A model generated the notes under the pieces. The model did not search any database and was not told the DNA's origin. It worked only from the letters and a program-made list of their open reading frames with translations. This document shows positions 1-5,101 of a stretch of 6,075 nucleotides of DNA, in pieces. The stretch is from positions 1-6,075 of the forward strand of contig JAOUCV010000141.1 of the NCBI GenBank assembly GCA_029859555.1. The letters are read 5' to 3'. Source of the stretch: Gammaproteobacteria bacterium (lineage in GTDB: Bacteria; Pseudomonadota; Gammaproteobacteria; UBA9214). The position numbers and the translations under genes are program-made. Numbering within the stretch: position 1 is the stretch's first letter; each line of letters opens with the position of its first letter.

Positions 1-546
1 GAATGCCGGCAAATGCTCACCACGGCCTATCAGTATAATGGACCGGCTGCGGTACGTTATCCGCGTGGCAGTGGCAGCGGCATACTGCCTGACGCAGCAC
101 TGGATAGCTTGCCCGTGGGCAAGGCGGAGATCGTCCGCCAGGGACAACATGTGGCTATCCTGGCATTCGGCAGCCGGGTTGCTGCTGCACTGGAAGCTGC
201 TGAAGCTGTAAACGCAACGGTTGTCAACATGCGCTTCATCAAACCGCTGGATACCGACATGATAGCTGCCATGGCAAAAGAGCACAGGCTGATTGTCACT
301 GTTGAAGAAAACGCATTGCAGGGTGGCGCCGGTTCAGCTGTTAATGAATGCCTGCTGCAACAGGCTGCCGACAATCACATCATCAACCTGGCCATTGCTG
401 ACACCTTCATTGACCATGGCAATCATGAGCAACAGCTCGCCGAATGCGGCCTGGATGCAGCAGGTATTGTTGCAGCAATCAACGCTGCGGACCGCGACCA
501 TATACCGACATCTTCACAAGTGGAACCCGGTCTCACCGGCAGTTAA
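1..546 (+). CDS. dxs: 1-deoxy-D-xylulose-5-phosphate synthase, C-terminal part (5' end outside window)
   Basis: Dxs is a thiamine-diphosphate enzyme of the cytoplasm that condenses pyruvate with glyceraldehyde 3-phosphate to give DXP and CO2, the first step of the MEP isoprenoid pathway. The reading frame is open from base 1 (ECRQMLTTAYQYN...), so the apparent ATG at 13 is internal. About 181 residues are visible of a family length near 620-640. They cover the end of the transketolase-like pyrimidine-binding domain, with the AVRYPRG motif, and the whole C-terminal domain, with MRFIKPLD and TVEENALQGGAGSAVNE. The Arg in AVRYPRG and the Arg in MRF are 59 residues apart. By family knowledge they match the substrate-phosphate-binding Arg420 and Arg478 of the E. 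coli enzyme, which are 58 apart. The stop is TAA at 544-546. No clear intrinsic terminator follows. The gene converges on the minus-strand gene at 893-1840. Confidence 0.96.
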   Translation, partial: ECRQMLTTAYQYNGPAAVRYPRGSGSGILPDAALDSLPVGKAEIVRQGQHVAILAFGSRVAAALEAAEAVNATVVNMRFIKPLDTDMIAAMAKEHRLIVTVEENALQGGAGSAVNECLLQQAADNHIINLAIADTFIDHGNHEQQLAECGLDAAGIVAAINAADRDHIPTSSQVEPGLTGS

Positions 547-644
547 CAGTCTGCCTGCAGGCTTGTGATAAACTTGACCCTGGTTAACCAATAAACAGTA
601 AAACCTCCGGTGCAACAACAGGAACTTGCGGAGAACAGCATTAG

Positions 645-743
645 ATGGCGAGTTCCAAAGAGATCTTTTTCCGCCGCGATGAAAAGGCACGCGAGCAGGT
701 CACACTCCCTGCACAGTTTATTCAACCGTTGCCTGATGAGTGA
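645..743 (+). CDS. Very short hypothetical ORF (32 aa), possible 5' half of a broken small gene
   Basis: I do not recognise this product. The ATG at 645 is preceded by GGAG at 630-633, an 11-base spacing that is long but possible for a ribosome binding site. The 32-residue peptide is strongly charged (begins MASSKEIFFRRDEKAREQ, ends QPLPDE) and has no membrane segment. Its TGA at 741-743 overlaps the ATG of a second short ORF (736-834) in another frame, so a single small gene of about 65 residues split by a frameshift is one reading. It lies in the gap between dxs and a convergent gene. Chance ORFs of this size are common, so confidence is low. Confidence 0.25.
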   Translation: MASSKEIFFRRDEKAREQVTLPAQFIQPLPDE

Positions 744-834
744 ATTTACCGGGTCACTGGACAGCTTCGAGGCCTGGCTGAAGCAGGGAGAAGCAGAAAA
801 CCGGGCGGCCACGATCCTGCCGTTCAGGCAATAA
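736..834 (+). CDS. Very short hypothetical ORF (32 aa), overlaps the preceding ORF
   Basis: I do not recognise this product. It starts at ATG 736, overlaps the TGA of the 645-743 ORF by eight bases, and ends with TAA at 832-834. The peptide (MSEFTGSLDSFEAWLKQGEA, then ending TILPFRQ) looks like soluble protein with an amphipathic helix. I see no ribosome binding site of its own, so if translated it would depend on coupling to the upstream ORF or be the displaced second half of one frameshifted gene. The same frame is open further upstream to about 610, but the residues there look less protein-like than those of the 645-743 frame. Confidence 0.2.
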   Translation: MSEFTGSLDSFEAWLKQGEAENRAATILPFRQ

Positions 835-874
835 CCGCCAACTTCCCCGACAACACTGCAACGCCATGAAGTTG

Positions 875-900
875 AAAAAATCAGCTTGAAAATCAAGCTG
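875..900 (-). terminator. Intrinsic terminator of the Cache-like gene
   Basis: Read on the minus strand, an 8-bp perfect stem (CAGCTTGA / TCAAGCTG, 882-900, 3-base loop) is followed after one base by six T residues (875-880 on the plus strand are A). The stop codon of the 893-1840 gene lies inside the stem. The plus-strand side has no T run, so the signal serves the minus strand and does not terminate dxs. Confidence 0.8.
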
Positions 901-1840
901 CACAGCCAACCCAGAAGCTCATGTCCTTGTCCAGGAACTCCTGCCAGGACATGTAATGGGTACCGTCACAGGAAAACGTCAGGCTGACCAGGCCGTTAAA
1001 TATATTGATGGAAGCAGAACGCAGGTAGAGTGTCTCATCGGCCAGGCGCAACTGCCGCATGCCATTTAAAATAGCCGGAACACTCTGCTGCGGGATAGCC
1101 GCATCCGCCGGGTAAAGGCAGCGCGGATATAGCAGGCAGATGTCCGGATCACTCAATGCCTCATGGTCGAGTATGCGGTAACGAAAAGGGTCGTCCATAA
1201 ACCAGACCGTAGCCCGGCTGCTGGAAAAGTGAATCACTGCCTGAAACAGACCACGATCGGTTATTAGATCCTCAAGAATGGCGCAGTTGGTATCCATGTT
1301 GCGATCCATCAGGCTTTCAACACGCTCCTGCTGGAATACCGTGCCACGTATCGACGGGTCGCCCTTGATCTGGCGCCAGTCAACAGATTCCTCGTAATGC
1401 TCGGTAGGCGCTGGCAGATCACGCAAGTCAAAGTCAGCGCCAATAAACCCGAGCATGTCATCACCACGACGCACGACCTGCAAAGCAGTCAGTGACGGGC
1501 GGTTAACACGCAGACTCAGATAGGCATCTGACAGCAGAAATCCCCAGGGTGGTACCACTTCACGCATGTAGGGGCGCACCGATCGATCTCGACCGAAATG
1601 CTCCGGCAGCAGACCACCGATACTGACGTTATCACTGATCTGGATACCGCCGGGGTCAACCGCATAGAGAAACAGGCAGTGCGGCACAGTCCGAAAACCG
1701 TCATTCAGGACGATATCCAGCTCCTCGCGTGACCCCCAGACATCTGCACACTGCCTGGCAAGCTCCGCCAGCGGCACAGACAGCATAGCGGCCAGTGCTA
1801 CACGCTGGTCATGAATCGCATTTTTCAGAATTTCGTTCAT
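893..1840 (-). CDS. Soluble Cache/PDC-like sensor domain protein of unknown role
   Basis: This 315-residue protein looks like a PDC (PhoQ/DcuS/CitA)-type Cache ligand-binding domain, roughly residues 15-142. Supporting motifs are FLYAVDPGGIQISDNVS (about 57-73), the GRDRSVRPYM segment (83-92) typical of the Cache RD-x-RP-(Y/W) core, SDAYLSL with a following basic and polar stretch (104-118), and a closing GFIGADFDLRDL strand (131-142). The C-terminal half (about 143-315) has no motif I recognise. There is no signal peptide, no hydrophobic membrane helix, and no kinase, GGDEF or chemotaxis output domain. It therefore appears to be a stand-alone cytoplasmic protein, unusual for Cache domains, which normally sit outside the membrane. 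The ATG at 1838-1840 has only a weak upstream GGGT, so the start is moderately certain. A terminator follows directly. The Cache assignment rests on motif recognition only; the ligand is unknown. Confidence 0.8.
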   Translation of the reverse strand: MNEILKNAIHDQRVALAAMLSVPLAELARQCADVWGSREELDIVLNDGFRTVPHCLFLYAVDPGGIQISDNVSIGGLLPEHFGRDRSVRPYMREVVPPWGFLLSDAYLSLRVNRPSLTALQVVRRGDDMLGFIGADFDLRDLPAPTEHYEESVDWRQIKGDPSIRGTVFQQERVESLMDRNMDTNCAILEDLITDRGLFQAVIHFSSSRATVWFMDDPFRYRILDHEALSDPDICLLYPRCLYPADAAIPQQSVPAILNGMRQLRLADETLYLRSASINIFNGLVSLTFSCDGTHYMSWQEFLDKDMSFWVGCAA

Positions 1841-1920
1841 ACCCGGCAGTATATACAGTTAGCGTATTTCGAAGTCATGTCTATGTGTGAGGAATTTACC
1901 GGATACGGTTGTCGTCTGTG

Positions 1921-1958
1921 TAACACCCGGCGCCGTATCAATATAGCGCCGGGTGTTA
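1921..1958 (-). terminator. 13-bp perfect hairpin after the DUF4332 gene (terminator-like, no T tract)
   Basis: Bases 1921-1933 (TAACACCCGGCGC) are perfectly complementary to 1946-1958, with a 12-base loop. The hairpin starts 15 bases after the TAG stop of the minus-strand DUF4332 gene, the usual place for a terminator. No T run follows on either strand, so it may instead be a 3'-end stabiliser, a Rho-assisted stop, or an element upstream of the Cache-like gene, whose start is 80 bases further on. Confidence 0.5.
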
Positions 1959-1973
1959 GCAGTAATTACCAGG

Positions 1974-2381
1974 CTAGTGCGTAATCAACGGATCAAGTGT
2001 CTTTGCCTGCTCCACCCAGCCTTTAACAACCTTCTCTGAAGGTACCGTGCGCGTCAGGTTTTTCGTTTCATTGACCTCAGCCATTTTTGCAGCCAGATTT
2101 TCTGCATTACGGTTACGCAGCTCCTTGACGGTATCCACGCCAGCGGCCTCCAGCAGTTCCGAGTACTCGGAACCCACACCTGAAATCCGCATCAGGTCGG
2201 CCATATTGGCCCACTTCAGCAACTGAGCTTCACTGACACCGGTTTTCTCAGAGGTCGATTTGCGGCCCCTGGCATCGCAGCATAATTTCAGCAAATCATC
2301 CGTCGTCCTGACATCAGCGGCGGACAGCTTTTCTGCATAGGCAGGCCCTATACCTTCAATTTCCTCGATCTTGTAACTCAT
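1974..2381 (-). CDS. DUF4332-type helix-hairpin-helix protein
   Basis: This small soluble protein (135 residues) is built of two helix-hairpin-helix-like repeats. The first is IEGIGPAYAEKLSAADV (about residues 8-24) and the second is ISGVGSEYSELLEAAGV (about 66-82). Each carries the G-x-G hairpin turn followed by a helix. This architecture is typical of DUF4332 proteins, which resemble the DNA-binding (HhH)2 modules of helicases and polymerases, but no biochemical role is established for the family. I chose ATG at 2381-2379 because AGAGGAG lies seven bases upstream (about 2389-2395). A TTG one codon earlier would add a single residue. Cys34 and Cys35 form a CC pair of unknown meaning. The gene is flanked by a possible promoter upstream and a strong hairpin downstream, so it probably forms its own transcription unit. 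Confidence 0.85.
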   Translation of the reverse strand: MSYKIEEIEGIGPAYAEKLSAADVRTTDDLLKLCCDARGRKSTSEKTGVSEAQLLKWANMADLMRISGVGSEYSELLEAAGVDTVKELRNRNAENLAAKMAEVNETKNLTRTVPSEKVVKGWVEQAKTLDPLITH

Positions 2382-2384
2382 CAA

Positions 2385-2646
2385 TCTGCTCCTCTATGCA
2401 TGTATGACACATGGCTGCTATACGCCTGACAACAGGTTCTCCTGCATTAGACAACGCGCTGAAGCGTTTTTCAAGGACGACAGGATTGCACTGGAACCAG
2501 CTGGAAAGCATCAACAAACAGGATAGTTAAAGTACAGACTGTCTGCCTGGCGCAGCTTATCCTGACCACGAAATCGGCATTCAGCCCAGATAACAGGAGA
2601 AAATCCGGCCCTCTGCCGACAATTGCGTGCCGCCGCTATCACCGTC
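2385..2646. other. Gene-poor interval left of the IS
   Basis: Apart from the possible DUF4332 promoter at its left edge, I see no convincing gene here. A 51-codon open frame on the minus strand (2356-2511) overlaps the start of the DUF4332 gene and has no ribosome binding site. The right edge is the terminal inverted repeat of the insertion sequence at 2647. Nothing here resembles the sequence on the other side of the element, so no disrupted gene can be reconstructed across it. Confidence 0.5.
2404..2432 (-). promoter_or_regulatory. Possible sigma70-type promoter of the DUF4332 gene
   Basis: On the minus strand, TTGTCA (2427-2432, five of six consensus bases) is followed after 17 bases by TGTCAT (2404-2409, four of six). 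Transcription would start near 2397, leaving a short leader that just contains the AGAGGAG ribosome binding site. It is judged by eye only. Confidence 0.35.
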
Positions 2647-2672
2647 TGGACTTCCCCCGCTATGGTAGACAC
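2647..2672 (+). repeat. Left terminal inverted repeat of the IS
   Basis: The first 12 bases (TGGACTTCCCCC) and bases 19-26 (GTAGACAC) are identical to the complement of the right end. The six bases between them match at only one position, giving 21 of 26 identities overall. Confidence 0.88.
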
Positions 2673-2694
2673 CTCCGGCTTATAATTCGAGCAT

Positions 2695-2700
2695 AGGAGG
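2695..2700 (+). promoter_or_regulatory. Ribosome binding site AGGAGG of the IS orfA
   Basis: This is a perfect Shine-Dalgarno sequence seven bases before the codon ATA at 2708-2710. It fixes where orfA translation was meant to begin even though no ATG, GTG or TTG is present there. Confidence 0.75.
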
Positions 2701-2707
2701 AAGACCA

Positions 2708-2992
2708 ATAAGCAGTCAACGTTATACACCAGAATTCAAGGACGAAGCCGTCCGTCAGATCATCGAACGCGGTCATTCAGTCGCTGAGGTATCAGAGCGT
2801 CTGGGGGTATCCAGTCACAGCCTGTACAAATGGGTTAATGCGGTTAAGCCGAACAAAACAGAGCAGCATGCAGCTGAATTGGTCGAGGCCAAGAGCGAAG
2901 TGCTCAGGCTACGAGCCCAGTTGCGTCGCATGGAAGAAGAGCGTGACATTCTAAAAAAGGCCGCAAGGTACTTTGCAAGGGAGCCCGAGTAA
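2708..2992 (+). pseudogene. IS3-family OrfA (transposase DNA-binding subunit), start codon ATA
   Basis: The frame encodes 94 residues and ends with TAA at 2990-2992. It shows the usual OrfA layout. An N-terminal helix-turn-helix of the HTH_8/IS911 OrfA type (QRYTPEFKDEAVRQIIERG, then a second helix ending SLYKWV) is followed by a leucine-zipper-like coiled coil (AELVEAKSEVLRLRAQLRRM) and the ILKKAARYFA tail. OrfA binds the inverted repeats and, when fused to OrfB by frameshifting, forms the active transposase. The codon placed correctly after AGGAGG is ATA, while relatives normally start with ATG, so a G-to-A change probably silenced or weakened translation. The rest of the frame is intact. 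Because it has no standard start, simple ORF calling would miss it. Confidence 0.85.
2953..2959 (+). promoter_or_regulatory. Programmed -1 frameshift site A AAA AAG
   Basis: In the orfA frame the codons are CTA AAA AAG, giving the slippery heptamer A-AAA-AAG described for IS911 and other IS3-family elements. Slipping back one base here enters exactly the frame that encodes OrfB, and that frame is open from the slip site into OrfB, so an OrfAB fusion would once have been made. Confidence 0.8.
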
Positions 2993-3706
2993 AGTACCGG
3001 TTTATAAATGACCATCGACATGAATTTGGAATTGCAACCATGTGTCGGGTACTGCGTGTGTCGCGCAGCGGATTTTATCAATGGCTGCACAAACCACTGT
3101 CTGATCGGGCCATTGAAAATACACGGTTACTGGGTCTCATTCGCGCATCGTATGCGGCCAGTGGTGGTGTCTATGGCGCGCCACGCGTCTTGCTGGACCT
3201 GCGGGAAGCGGGTGAGGCCTGTGGCAAGCATCGAGTGGCCCGCATCATGAGAACCCATAAAATAAAGGCCCTACGCGGTTACAAGGCACCGCGTGCTATC
3301 GCCGGACGCCCGTCGATTATTGCACCCAATAAGCTACAGCGTGAATTTACTGTTGAACAGCCAGATACCGCCCGGGTAACTGACATCACCTACAGTGCAC
3401 CTGGCAAGGCTGGCTATATCTGGCCGTGGTTGTCGATCTCTACTCGCGTAAGGTCGTTGGCCGGTCGATGAAACCAACAACCTGGAGCCCAGCATGAGTC
3501 GTCGTGGTAACTGCCGGGACAATGCGGTCGCTGAATCCTTCTTCAGTAGCCTGAAAAAGGAGCGCATCAAGAAGCGTATCTACAAAACACGTGATTTGGC
3601 CCGCGCCGATGTCTTCGATTACATCGAGATGTTCTACAATCGTACTCGCCGACACAGTCATCTGGGCGGCGTCAGTCCCGAGGTATTTGAAAGTGCCTCA
3701 AAATGA
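2989..3706 (+). pseudogene. IS3-family OrfB transposase (DDE integrase), frameshifted and internally deleted
   Basis: OrfB is the catalytic part of the transposase, with an rve/DDE integrase core. Three pieces in three frames can be joined. Piece one (to about 3419) runs from VKYRFINDHRHEFGIATMCR through RVTDITY, which carries the first catalytic Asp (3382-3384). Piece two (3420-3470) reads [17 protein letters not shown], displaced by one frame, apparently after loss of one copy of a TATC repeat. Piece three (about 3476-3706) reads [13 protein letters not shown] and NAVAESFFSSLKKERIK, with the catalytic Glu at 3533-3535, and ends ESASK. Roughly 48 residues between pieces two and three are missing, including the HSDxGSQ segment with the second Asp. 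The likely original start was GTG overlapping the orfA stop; it now reads GTA at 2989-2991. The product cannot be active. Confidence 0.9.
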
Positions 3707-3715
3707 GGCTGGAGC

Positions 3716-3741
3716 GTGTCTACTGTTCTGGGGGAAGTCCA
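3716..3741 (-). repeat. Right terminal inverted repeat of the IS
   Basis: Its complement begins TGGACTTCCCCC and carries GTAGACAC at positions 19-26, pairing with the left end at 2647-2672. It lies 9 bases after the orfB stop codon. Confidence 0.88.
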
Positions 3742-4002
3742 ATTTATATCGTTCTTTGCCTTTCAGCTCTTCACTGATTTCATTATTCCTCTAGGTTAAG
3801 ATTGAGTATCCTGAATATGCCTGGTATCCAGCAGTTTTTCGCGATAATCCTCCACGCCTGCTTGGTACTAATGCATAATTTCTTGTCCTTAATGAAATCT
3901 TCATTGCTAAATGAACCTGTGCGACCGACCATTTTATAGGTAGCGCAAAGCACTGTCTGTGCCGAATCAAGAAAGCTATTCTTTGTGAATCAACTTACTG
4001 TC
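3742..4002. other. AT-richer gap right of the IS, no convincing gene
   Basis: By hand count, bases 3781-4000 are about 40% G+C, whereas a sample of the neighbouring gene (4081-4140) is about 62%. The only intact small frame I can point to is on the minus strand at 3783-3932 (49 residues, begins MVGRTGSFSNEDF). It has no ribosome binding site and I do not recognise it. No good terminator is visible after the 4003-4923 gene. The stretch may be a remnant of older inserted DNA. Confidence 0.45.
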
Positions 4003-4923
4003 CTACTTGTTTTTTTTCTCTTCTTCGCCATCAACGGGCATTTCATAGGCCGCCATACTCGGCCGCTCCACATTCTCATGTGACACAGATTCACGGTCAC
4101 CCCGACGCTCCAGATGCCGGTCCAGCGCATCGCCCTTCAGCGCAATCGTCTCCTCACCGTACATGATTTGTCGGATCATACGATCGCCGAAACGCAGCAA
4201 CGCCATATCATCGGCAAGCATCTCGTCCATGGTCTCCTGGTCGAGATCATAGGTGGTGGCAAAACCGGCACTGCGGACGAATTCACGGAAACGATCCATG
4301 TCATAGCAGGCCATGAAGAAAAATTTCAGGCTGGTTTTTGACATGTTACCGATTGCCGGACCGGCAGATTTCACCTTCAGGATCAGCTGGCGCCAGGCGC
4401 GGCCATGCTCATCATAATCTTCCAGCCCCTGCTCCTCACGATACTCATCAATAGTAAGCTTGCGGTCTTCAAAATGACCGTGGCAGTGATCTTCCTGTAC
4501 CAGTGCGTAGGAGGCACGGTCAAAGTTCTCGTCCTGGCGGCGTGTCGACAGCAGTCCAACCGGATAATAGCGGCATGCAGTCGGGCGATCTTCGTAGACG
4601 CTGCAGCCTTCCGTGGTGACAAACTGGCATTCGTTAGTGCCTTCTTTCGGCTTGTACTTGACGCCACCGACACTGCCCCTGCCGAACTCGAAGGGTTCGG
4701 TGTACTCCCTGAGAAACTCGGTTGATGTGATACCGAGACGCTTTTTCAGGCGCAGGATGTCATATGGGGTCAGCATGATATCGATGTTCTTGCAGCAGGC
4801 ATTGAAACAGTCGATGTCCTTGTGACAGCGAAACTGGATAACCGCATCGCCCGCAAGCTGATTGGGTAAAACCGGGGTATCCGGTATCGGGGAATCATCG
4901 ATCAGTTTTTTATCGTCAGACAT
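4003..4923 (-). CDS. YkgJ-type cysteine-cluster protein
   Basis: This 306-residue soluble protein belongs by motif to the YkgJ/UPF0153 cysteine-cluster family, thought to bind Fe-S or zinc but without a settled function. The first cluster is FRCHKDIDCFNACC (Cys33, 39, 43 and 44, followed by a KNIDIMLTPYDI segment). The second region holds Cys99, Cys107 and Cys117 (TNECQF, EGCSVYEDRPTACRYYPVG), and Cys147 lies in EDHCHGH. This C-x-C-(Y)-x-R-P-x-x-C-R-x-(Y/F)-P pattern is the family hallmark. The C-terminal half is charged and less typical, ending in an acidic/lysine tail. The ATG at 4921-4923 is well supported by GAGG eight bases upstream. The gene follows aprA on the same strand, but a strong terminator and a REPIN lie between them. 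A link to the iron-sulfur enzyme APS reductase is possible but only inferred. Confidence 0.87.
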   Translation of the reverse strand: MSDDKKLIDDSPIPDTPVLPNQLAGDAVIQFRCHKDIDCFNACCKNIDIMLTPYDILRLKKRLGITSTEFLREYTEPFEFGRGSVGGVKYKPKEGTNECQFVTTEGCSVYEDRPTACRYYPVGLLSTRRQDENFDRASYALVQEDHCHGHFEDRKLTIDEYREEQGLEDYDEHGRAWRQLILKVKSAGPAIGNMSKTSLKFFFMACYDMDRFREFVRSAGFATTYDLDQETMDEMLADDMALLRFGDRMIRQIMYGEETIALKGDALDRHLERRGDRESVSHENVERPSMAAYEMPVDGEEEKKNK

Positions 4924-4954
4924 CAGGGTTACCTCAAAACAGAATACTCAAAAC

Positions 4955-5028
4955 AACCTGTAGGAGCGCTTCGCTAGCGCGATCATGTTTTACAAGCCAA
5001 TCGCGCTAGCGAAGCGCTCCTACAGGTT
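4955..5028. repeat. REPIN: two inverted REP-like units (29-bp perfect inverted repeat)
   Basis: Bases 4955-4983 are the exact reverse complement of 5000-5028, with a 16-base spacer. Each arm contains GTAGGAGCGCTTCGCTAGCG, with its own small palindrome (GCGCT-TCGCT-AGCGC) after a GTAG head. This is the architecture of GTAG-type REP sequences common between genes of Pseudomonas and other Gammaproteobacteria. Two REPs facing each other form a REPIN, a unit thought to be spread by a RAYT (REP-associated tyrosine) transposase, which is not in this window. It lies between the aprA terminator and the start of the YkgJ-type gene, and its right arm ends only 14 bases before the terminator's A run. As RNA it could also form a very stable hairpin that protects the aprA message or blocks read-through. 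Confidence 0.85.
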
Positions 5029-5042
5029 CATTTTATACCTTC

Positions 5043-5077
5043 AAAAAAAAAGTCCGGGCACCACAAGGCACCCGGAC
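5043..5077 (-). terminator. Strong intrinsic terminator of aprA
   Basis: On the minus strand an 11-bp G+C-rich stem (5052-5062 with 5067-5077, two G-U wobbles, 4-base loop) is followed by nine T residues (A run at 5043-5051). It begins 24 bases after the aprA stop codon, so aprA is probably the last gene of its operon. Confidence 0.93.
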
Positions 5078-5101
5078 TCCTAGATCATACAACTGCCAGT
5101 C

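Larger units (their letters stand above)
2647..3741 (+). mobile_element. Decayed IS3-family insertion sequence
   Basis: The element is 1095 bp. It is bounded by terminal inverted repeats that begin TG and end CA, as expected for the IS3 family, and contains orfA and orfB in the family's -1 frame arrangement. It is about 150 bp shorter than the usual length near 1.25 kb, matching the internal deletion seen in orfB. No target-site duplication is visible: the bases before the left end read CCGTC and those after the right end read ATTTA. With a non-standard orfA start, a frameshift and loss of a catalytic residue, it cannot make its own transposase, but the ends could still be mobilised in trans. 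The subgroup (IS3 or IS51 type) is a guess from protein resemblance. Confidence 0.9.

Noticed and set aside
57..374. 105-residue minus-strand open frame inside dxs
   Set aside because: It lies antisense to a clearly recognised dxs coding sequence, and its product looks like a low-information Ala/Ser-rich shadow.
574..602. Possible promoter TTGACC followed by AGTAAA upstream of the mini-ORFs
   Set aside because: The -10 match is only three of six bases, too weak to list.
543..896. 117-residue minus-strand open frame between dxs and the Cache-like gene
   Set aside because: It would begin inside the terminator hairpin of the Cache-like gene, has no ribosome binding site, and its product shows no recognisable motif.
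882..900. The hairpin as a bidirectional terminator that also stops dxs
   Set aside because: No T run follows it on the plus strand, so only the minus-strand direction is supported.
2356..2511. 51-residue minus-strand frame (begins MLSSWFQCNPVVLEKRF) overlapping the start of the DUF4332 gene
   Set aside because: It reads fairly well but has no ribosome binding site, matches nothing I know, and covers the putative promoter and start of a better supported gene.
2511..2729. 72-residue minus-strand frame across the left end of the IS
   Set aside because: It runs from the IS orfA start region through the inverted repeat into flanking DNA, so it cannot be an ancestral gene, and no family features are visible.
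3008..3250. 80-residue plus-strand frame inside orfB
   Set aside because: It is out of frame with the recognised OrfB sequence, which overlaps it completely.
4405..4725. 106-residue plus-strand frame antisense to the YkgJ-type gene
   Set aside because: The minus-strand frame carries the conserved cysteine motifs; this one has no recognisable motif.
4955..5028. CRISPR repeat or an IS end for the 29-bp inverted repeat
   Set aside because: There are only two copies, in opposite orientation, with a 16-base spacer and no cas genes or transposase; the GTAG head with an internal palindrome fits a REP pair better.
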